Source of the DNA: Candidatus Poribacteria bacterium
GTDB taxonomy: Bacteria > Poribacteria > WGA-4E > GCA-2687025
Length of the DNA stretch: 9,309 bases
Reading direction: 5' to 3'
Assembly (NCBI GenBank): GCA_002687025.1
Contig: NYZG01000364.1
Location: forward strand, 1 to 9,309
Part shown: one piece after another, positions 5,252 through 9,309 of the stretch
How positions within the stretch are numbered: the first letter of the stretch is position 1
Layout of the letters: each line of letters starts with the position of its first letter
Notes under the pieces: generated by a model
Databases searched by the model: none
The model's input: the letters and a program-made list of their open reading frames with translations, nothing else
Told to the model about the DNA's origin: nothing
Translations under genes and position numbers: made by a program

Positions 5252-6028
5252 TCAGCACAGCCGCGCGTGTCTGGGTCGCGCCCCGGCGGTCGGAGGCGTG
5301 ACGACCGGATCGAGGCCGCACATCCACTCCCAGGTGTGCGCGCAACGGCGCCACTCCCGGTAAGCCTCGACCTCGGTGTGGTACGCCTGCCTGCCACGGT
5401 TCACGTACGTTGGGGTATCGTCGGAGTCGGTGACCCAGTCACGGCGCGGCTTCGCCGTGCGTCGGTAGGTCCACTTGAGCATGCCGCGGCGTCGGCTGTT
5501 CACCTTCGGTCCCGCCTTGTGCCACAGGCCGAATCGCGTCAGCACGACGGTCCCCGCCGGCACGGTGAGGGACATCTGCCCACGGATATCGCCGTAGTGC
5601 GCGATCGCCTCCCGATCGACGGCGCGATGGTGCGAGCCCGGCAGGATCATCGTCGGGCCGTCCTCGATGCCGACGCGTTGCGGGTAGTAGAAGCATTGGA
5701 GCGCGGTCACGTCGTAGCCGTCACCCGACAGGCCGTCCGAGTGCCACGTCTGCCCCACGTGTGGCGCCTCGTAGAGATGGTGGTGGCCGATGCTCGGACG
5801 CTCGAACCCCTCGCCCAGTAGCGAGCGCGCCACGCCCGCGACCGCCGGCAGCATCAGCACCGAGTCGACGTATTCGTCGGATTGGATGAAGTCGTTCGAG
5901 CCGCCGGCGGGGAGGTCGCCACAGCGTTGGTTGAAGTCGTCCGCGACGACCGCCTCCAGGGACACGTACCCGTCGCGGACGAACTGCATGACGTCCGCAT
6001 CGGTCATCGTCGGCCGCACGTCTGGCAT
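5252..6028 (-). CDS. PhyH-family Fe(II)/2-oxoglutarate-dependent dioxygenase
   Basis: The protein has 258 residues, typical for short PhyH (phytanoyl-CoA dioxygenase-like) oxygenases, which use Fe(II), O2 and 2-oxoglutarate to hydroxylate small molecules. The iron site is visible: H96-S-D98 in QTWHSDG and the distal H170 in GLWHKAGP, with R180 or R181 in NSRRRG placed to bind 2-oxoglutarate. The conserved DGPTMILPGSHHR block (123-135) and the start of the fold (FVRDGYVSLEAVV, 16-28) are present. Key residues are intact, so it should be active; the substrate cannot be named. The ATG at 6028 has AGGAGG five bases upstream, and that site overlaps the stop codon of the gene before it, so translation is probably coupled. 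It is the last gene of a three-gene operon with an aminotransferase. The family is diverse, and lipid, amino-acid-like or alkyl substrates are all possible. Confidence 0.9.
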   Translation of the reverse strand: MPDVRPTMTDADVMQFVRDGYVSLEAVVADDFNQRCGDLPAGGSNDFIQSDEYVDSVLMLPAVAGVARSLLGEGFERPSIGHHHLYEAPHVGQTWHSDGLSGDGYDVTALQCFYYPQRVGIEDGPTMILPGSHHRAVDREAIAHYGDIRGQMSLTVPAGTVVLTRFGLWHKAGPKVNSRRRGMLKWTYRRTAKPRRDWVTDSDDTPTYVNRGRQAYHTEVEAYREWRRCAHTWEWMCGLDPVVTPPTAGARPRHARLC

Positions 6029-6037
6029 CGACGCCTC

Positions 6038-6397
6038 CTACTCCCACTTCTCCAGGACGAATTCGTACCCGAGGTAGCTATTGTCGAGCTCGGAGTATTC
6101 GTACAGCGTCGGGACGGGGAACTGAACGACACGCCAGCCGTCTCCCATCGCAGCCATGACGGACTCATACGGTGGCTCGTCGGAGGGCAGCTTCGGCGCG
6201 GGCGGCTCCGACGGATCGTACGATACCCAGCCCGCGACCGCGGAGCGCATGTTCGTCGACTTGGAGTAGAGGTAGAGGATCACCTGCCGCGGCTCGCGCA
6301 GGAGCGCCGCCAAGTCGTCCAAGTCGGCATCCGTGAGCGCGTCGGAGCACAGTTTCCCGCGAGCGGAACGAATCCATTGGGTCACGTCGTCTCGCAT
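6038..6397 (-). CDS. Conserved-looking 119-residue protein of unknown function
   Basis: The ATG at 6397 has GGGAAGGGAG just upstream, with three bases between. The soluble, acidic protein has no signal peptide or membrane helix. An N-terminal helical part (DDVTQWIRSARGK, DLDDLAALLRE) leads into strand-like segments (RQVILYLYSKST, AVAGWVSYDP), a proline-rich loop (EPPAPKLPSDEPP) and a C-terminal part rich in aromatic and acidic residues (WRVVQFPVP, SYLGYEFVLEKWE). No family is recognised. The gene starts 37 bases after the aminotransferase stop and ends nine bases before the dioxygenase start, so it belongs to their operon and probably acts with one of them, perhaps as a partner subunit. Longer upstream starts run antisense-like, arginine-rich sequence inside the aminotransferase gene and are rejected. 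Confidence 0.8.
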   Translation of the reverse strand: MRDDVTQWIRSARGKLCSDALTDADLDDLAALLREPRQVILYLYSKSTNMRSAVAGWVSYDPSEPPAPKLPSDEPPYESVMAAMGDGWRVVQFPVPTLYEYSELDNSYLGYEFVLEKWE

Positions 6398-6434
6398 TCT
6401 CTCCCTTCCCGCGCTCCCTGGGGCAGTCTCTGGG

Positions 6435-7652
6435 TCACGCTGCCGCGAGGCCCTTCCTGAGCGCCGCCTCGGACACCTCAAGCGTGCGCGCGATGTCCGC
6501 GTCCGTGTGCGCCAGCGAGAGGAACCATATGTGCGCCTCGGGCAGGTACAGCCCGCCGTCCAGCGTCTCGCGGTAGAACGTCGAGCGCATCGCGTCGAGG
6601 CGTTCGTCGCCGCCGGTGACACCGAAGAACGGCATCGGCCCGGCGCCCTCCAGCCGCACGTTCTCGACGCCGAGACGGTCGGTCATCTCGCGGTAGCCGT
6701 CGAGCAGCATGTTTCCGAGGTGCCACATGTGCTCGATGCCGTCCTTCTCCTCGATCTCCGCGATCGTCGCCAACGCGGCGGCCACGAGGGACATCTCGCC
6801 GTGGAAGGTCGCCGCGACCCACACTCCCGCGACATCGTCCATCACTTCCGCTGATCCCGTGATGGCGCATATCCCGAAGCCGTTACCCATCGCCTTGCTG
6901 AACACGGATAGGTCGGGCGTGACACCGAAATGCTCCTGCGCGCCGCCCAGGGCGTAGCGGAACCCCGTCTTCACCTCGTCGAGGACGAATAACGCGCCGT
7001 TGTCGTGGCACAACTGCTTAACGCCTTCGAGGTACCCGGGCAGTGGCGCCTCATAGCCGACCGGCTCCATGATGACGCACGCGATTCCGCCGCGATGCTG
7101 CTCGAACAGCCGCTCCAGCGAGGCAAGGTCGTTGTAGGCCATGGTCAGCGTGTACGCCGCCGTGCCGAGAAGGGCGCCGCGTTCCGAATGGCACCAATCG
7201 TGCCATCCGTGATAACCGCTGCGGACGATCTTCTCGCGGCCCGTGTACGCCCGTGCGAGCTTGATGACGCCGGACGTCCCGTCGGAGCCGCCGACGCAGA
7301 ACGTCACACGCTCGGCCGAGGGTATGATCTCGACCAGCTTCTCGGCGAGTTCGACTTCCAGCGTGTGTCCGACGTTGAAGACATTCCCGCGGGCGCACTG
7401 CTCCGCCACTGCCTGCAACACGCGCGGATGCGCGTATCCCAGCACCACCGGGCCGTAGCCCATCAGGTAGTCGATGTACTCGGCCCCGTCGACATCCCAG
7501 AAGCGACACCCCTCGCCGCGCTCGATCATGAGCGGGCCCGGCAGTCGCGCGCGCTTGTGCGCCTGCCCTCCGCCGAGGATCACCGCTTCGGCGCGCTTCT
7601 GCCATTTCAAGGACCGTTCGAAGCTGCGGGCGGTTCCGTGTGTAGGCGACAT
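6435..7652 (-). CDS. Class III PLP-dependent aminotransferase, glutamate-1-semialdehyde aminomutase-like
   Basis: The protein has 405 residues, normal for class III (fold type I) aminotransferases. In order: entry strand FWDVDGAEYIDYLMGYGPVVLGYAHP (51-76), cofactor phosphate loop GGSDGTSGVIKLARAYTGREKI (121-142), YHGWHDW (147-153), the Asp contacting the pyridine nitrogen in VLDEVKTGFR (223-232, D225) and the Schiff-base lysine K253 in FSKAMGNGFG. The closing part (residues 334-405) also follows the family. It is closest in style to HemL-type and related omega-aminotransferases, but the usual G-T-E-A-T motif reads G-S-D-G-T, so haem synthesis is unlikely and a secondary-pathway role is preferred. 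The ATG at 7652 has AGGAGA eight bases upstream. It is the first gene of an operon with an unknown protein and a PhyH oxygenase, under the promoter at 7689-7717. The substrate is unknown. Confidence 0.92.
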   Translation of the reverse strand: MSPTHGTARSFERSLKWQKRAEAVILGGGQAHKRARLPGPLMIERGEGCRFWDVDGAEYIDYLMGYGPVVLGYAHPRVLQAVAEQCARGNVFNVGHTLEVELAEKLVEIIPSAERVTFCVGGSDGTSGVIKLARAYTGREKIVRSGYHGWHDWCHSERGALLGTAAYTLTMAYNDLASLERLFEQHRGGIACVIMEPVGYEAPLPGYLEGVKQLCHDNGALFVLDEVKTGFRYALGGAQEHFGVTPDLSVFSKAMGNGFGICAITGSAEVMDDVAGVWVAATFHGEMSLVAAALATIAEIEEKDGIEHMWHLGNMLLDGYREMTDRLGVENVRLEGAGPMPFFGVTGGDERLDAMRSTFYRETLDGGLYLPEAHIWFLSLAHTDADIARTLEVSEAALRKGLAAA

Positions 7653-7688
7653 GCTCTGCGTTCTCCTGGCCGTGTGGATAGGCCCCGG

Positions 7689-7717
7689 ATTCTAGAGCAA
7701 TGCGGGCGGCGTCACAA
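7689..7717 (-). promoter_or_regulatory. Sigma70-type promoter of the aminotransferase-dioxygenase operon
   Basis: On the minus strand TTGTGA (7717-7712) is separated by exactly 17 bases from TAGAAT (7694-7689), matching four and five of six consensus positions. Transcription would start near 7682, about 30 bases before the aminotransferase ATG. No operator-like repeat was seen around it. Confidence 0.7.
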
Positions 7718-7737
7718 AGGCGGGGTGGTAGCGGCGG

Positions 7738-8145
7738 CTACTCCAATACGGGCATCGGATCGTACAGTTCGATGTCGTCCATGGGGAAGTGGCGGCGGTT
7801 GTAGGTGAGGAGGGTGAGCCCGCGCACCCGTGCCGTGGCGGCGATGACCGAGTCCATATCGCCGAGGGTGATCCCACGCGCCCGGAACGCCTGCCGGTAC
7901 TCGGCCGCCGCATACGCCACTGTCGCCGACACAGGAATCGCCTCTAGGGCGCCGAGATAGCGACGCGTCCGCACGCGTTCATGGTCCCGGACGCCACGCC
8001 AGACCTCGTAAATCGTCAACGTCGAGCAGGCCAGCGCCCGCTGCAGGGGGCCGTCCAGCAGCTCCCGCGTCGGCTGGTGGCCGCGCAGGTACCATATCAC
8101 CACGTCGGAATCCATAATGTGGCGGATGCGCGCGTCAGCCCTCAT
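7738..8145 (-). CDS. vapC: VapC-type PIN-domain ribonuclease toxin
   Basis: The protein has 135 residues, the usual VapC length. VapC toxins are Mg-dependent PIN ribonucleases that cleave tRNA or rRNA and stop translation when their antitoxin is lost. The acidic site is present in order: D12 (with D14) in HIMDSDVVIWYLRG, E47 in STLTIYEVWRG, D98 (with D96) in GDMDSVIAATA, and N116 in LTYNRRHF, a position often D or N. The start at ATG 8145 overlaps the end of the antitoxin gene by 11 bases, which points to coupled translation and explains the lack of a clear ribosome site. An inner ATG at 8115 would leave D12 almost at the N-terminus and is less likely. The gene is intact and probably active. 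It forms a two-gene unit with the ribbon-helix-helix antitoxin. Confidence 0.9.
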   Translation of the reverse strand: MRADARIRHIMDSDVVIWYLRGHQPTRELLDGPLQRALACSTLTIYEVWRGVRDHERVRTRRYLGALEAIPVSATVAYAAAEYRQAFRARGITLGDMDSVIAATARVRGLTLLTYNRRHFPMDDIELYDPMPVLE

Positions 8146-8413
8146 CGGACGCGGGACGCCTCCAGTTCGCCGGGTCGCGAGATTCGGCGATGTACCGGCG
8201 GACATCGGCGGGCGTCCGCCAATGCGGGTAATCTTCATCGCTACAGATCCCGGCTGCTTCGTCCCAGGCCTCGCCGCGTTCCGCTTCTCGCAGCAGCTTG
8301 GTCACGGCCTCCGCGATGAACGCGCTACGCTTGCGCAGGGGGACAGACTCCCTGAGTTGCCTGTCCAACTCCACAGGCAGCGTGATCGTCGTCCGAACTT
8401 TCTCCTCTGCCAT
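8135..8413 (-). CDS. vapB: Ribbon-helix-helix antitoxin (VapB-type)
   Basis: The protein has 92 residues. The N-terminus VRTTITLPVELDRQLRE (6-22), followed by RSAFIAEAVTKLLRE (29-43), is a typical ribbon-helix-helix DNA-binding unit that dimerises and binds the operon's own promoter. The acidic and tryptophan-containing C-terminal part (EAWDEAAGICSDEDYPHW and onward) is expected to wrap around the toxin and block its active site. The ATG at 8413 is preceded by AGGACGGGACG, a moderate ribosome site. It lies directly upstream of the PIN toxin with overlapping ends. The repeat GCTGTATG just upstream is the likely operator for autorepression. CopG-like regulators share this fold; the toxin neighbour decides the role. 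Confidence 0.88.
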   Translation of the reverse strand: MAEEKVRTTITLPVELDRQLRESVPLRKRSAFIAEAVTKLLREAERGEAWDEAAGICSDEDYPHWRTPADVRRYIAESRDPANWRRPASDEG

Positions 8414-8441
8414 CGTCCCGTCCTATGCTCGAGCTAGCGCG

Positions 8442-8471
8442 GCTGTATGACATGCTGTATGCTCTATTCTA
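8442..8471 (-). promoter_or_regulatory. Promoter and direct-repeat operator of the toxin-antitoxin pair
   Basis: GCTGTATG occurs at 8442-8449 and 8454-8461 with the four-base spacer ACAT, giving a 12-base period. On the minus strand a TAGAAT -10 box (8471-8466) lies immediately upstream, so the repeats cover the expected start site near 8459, 28 or more bases before the antitoxin ATG. Ribbon-helix-helix dimers commonly bind such paired short sites. No good -35 box was found 16-18 bases further upstream. Confidence 0.55.
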
Positions 8472-8615
8472 CACTGGTGAGTTGGGATGCGCCAGGACGG
8501 GGGTGCCCGACCCGGTGATCGTGGCGGCACGCGCGATGTGTTGCCAATGGACGACCATCCCGCGCCCTCCATGTCGCGGCGACGCGCGGGACATCGCTAC
8601 CCCGAGGAGACACGG

Positions 8616-8906
8616 ATGCGTCGTTTAGGCTACGCCATCGCGTTCGTCGGATTGCTGCTGGTCGTTGGATGCGCGGCCGGGCCGAACGGCCTCGCGAACG
8701 TCGCCAATGCCGAGGGCGAGGTCGCCGGGTTCTGGCTGGGGCTTTGGCACGGAGCGATTTCGCCGATCACGTTCATCATCTCGCTATTCAAGGACACGGT
8801 GCACTTCTACGAGGTCCACAACAGCGGCGCGCTCTACAACCTCGGATTCGTGCTCGGCGCGGGCTCCCTGGGCGGCGGCAGTGGGGCGGCAGCCAGCCGC
8901 AAATAG
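8616..8906 (+). CDS. Small lipoprotein of a conserved uncharacterised type
   Basis: The protein has 96 residues. The ATG at 8616 has AGGAG six bases upstream. Residues 1-3 are positively charged after Met, residues 4-18 are hydrophobic (LGYAIAFVGLLLVVG), and C19 follows as a lipobox-like site (L-V-V-G-C), so lipid attachment and export are likely. The mature part contains GFWLGLWHGAISPITFIISLF (38-58), which is hydrophobic enough for a membrane-embedded segment, followed by YEVHNSGALYNLGFVLGAG (65-83) and a glycine-rich end. The pattern W-x-G-L-W-H-G, P-I-T-F-I, and Y-E-V-H-N-x-G occurs in small hypothetical proteins of many bacteria; I recall the type but know no function. The 43-codon upstream extension of the frame is arginine-rich, not protein-like, and rejected. 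It diverges from the toxin-antitoxin pair. Confidence 0.85.
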   Translation: MRRLGYAIAFVGLLLVVGCAAGPNGLANVANAEGEVAGFWLGLWHGAISPITFIISLFKDTVHFYEVHNSGALYNLGFVLGAGSLGGGSGAAASRK

Positions 8907-9021
8907 CGCATGCCGGGCCACGCCCTGGGTCACTCGGCGCGTTGCGCGTGAGCGGGCCCGGACATACTCTGGCCAGGCGCCGCGACGGGAACGGCGCGAC
9001 CCACGGGAGGAACGGCCGAGT

Positions 9022-9216
9022 ATGGCGGACAGACTGGCAGGCAAGGTCGCGATCGTCACGGGCTCGACGAGCGGCATCGGAGCGGAGATCGCCCGCGTGT
9101 TCGCCGCCGAGGGGGCGAAGGTCGTCGTCACGGGGCGGCGCCAGGACCGGGGTGACGACCTCGTGGCGGAAGTCGAGGCGGTTGGGGGTGACGCGTCCTT
9201 CTGTCGGGCCGAGTGA
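9022..9216 (+). pseudogene. Truncated short-chain dehydrogenase/reductase (N-terminal 64 residues)
   Basis: The ATG at 9022 has GGGAGGA upstream. The 64 codons read as a classical SDR start: MADRLAGKVAIVTG, the nucleotide-binding loop T-G-S-T-S-G-I-G (residues 14-21), ARVFAAEGAKVVVTGRRQDRGDDL and VEAVGGDASFCRAE, where families continue with A-D-V-T-D. Here a TGA (9214-9216) follows. The next bases fit only briefly in the +1 frame (VTTQPDL) and then show no N-A-G, Y-x-x-x-K or other SDR motif in any frame. Intact SDRs have about 250 residues, so the catalytic residues are missing. A one-base deletion plus a nearby rearrangement or deletion would explain this. The ribosome site and codon use are still normal, so the break is probably recent. 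Confidence 0.8.
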
Positions 9217-9309
9217 CTACTCAGCCTGATCTGGGACGCCCCCTGGCCGGGAGGTGTGTGTCTGGGTTAGGGTCTCGCCATGGCCCCTCTACCATCGTTC
9301 CGCCGCGAC

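Noticed and set aside
5054..5821. Plus-strand 255-codon open frame opposite the dioxygenase
   Set aside because: Most of it is antisense to the PhyH catalytic core, and its start is a TTG with no ribosome site.
9214..9216. TGA in the SDR gene as a second selenocysteine codon
   Set aside because: The residue is not a known Cys/Sec site in SDRs and the downstream frame has no SDR similarity, unlike the AhpD-like case.
9267..9309. Possible leaderless gene start (TAGGGT six bases before ATG at 9280)
   Set aside because: Only ten codons are visible before the window ends, so neither coding nor promoter function can be supported.

Overview
This is a GC-rich bacterial window (roughly 60% GC by eye) with short intergenic spacers inside operons, good Shine-Dalgarno sites and a mixed accessory gene set. 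It carries a PhyH-type dioxygenase operon, a VapBC-type toxin-antitoxin pair, an AAC(3)-like acetyltransferase, a LamG remnant and an HU gene. The mix suits an uncultured or environmental lineage rich in PhyH and LamG proteins (Poribacteria, Latescibacteria or SAR202-like Chloroflexi would fit), but the sequence does not fix the phylum.

Layout. 1-814: a 52-residue membrane protein gene (minus) flanked by copies of a short repeat, then a spacer with no recognised gene. 815-1657: an AAC(3)-family acetyltransferase (plus) with an in-frame tandem duplication. 1658-1957: two strong hairpins between converging genes. 1958-2341: an AhpD/carboxymuconolactone decarboxylase-like gene (minus) whose CxxC redox motif reads CxxTGA. 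The frame continues through the TGA as a normal AhpD-like C-terminus, and a perfect 7-bp hairpin sits where a bacterial SECIS element should be, so this is most likely a selenoprotein. Standard gene calling would report it as a short truncated ORF. 2742-3506: a GNAT acetyltransferase (minus). 3894-4120: a frameshifted LamG-domain remnant (plus). 4430-4705: an HU-family DNA-binding protein (minus) with its own terminator.

5252-7652 (minus) is a compact three-gene operon under a good sigma70-type promoter: a class III aminotransferase of the glutamate-1-semialdehyde aminomutase type, a 119-residue protein of unknown function, and a PhyH-family Fe(II)/2-oxoglutarate dioxygenase. The tight spacing suggests a shared small-molecule pathway whose substrate cannot be read from sequence. 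7738-8413 (minus) is a VapBC-type toxin-antitoxin pair with overlapping genes and a likely direct-repeat operator. 8616-8906 (plus) is a small lipoprotein of a conserved uncharacterised type. 9022-9216 (plus) is the first 64 codons of a short-chain dehydrogenase that then loses all family similarity.

The selenoprotein call implies that the host encodes SelA, SelB, SelC and SelD elsewhere; none is in this window. TGA is used as an ordinary stop in other genes here, including at the end of the same AhpD-like gene, so a genome-wide reassignment of TGA is not needed.
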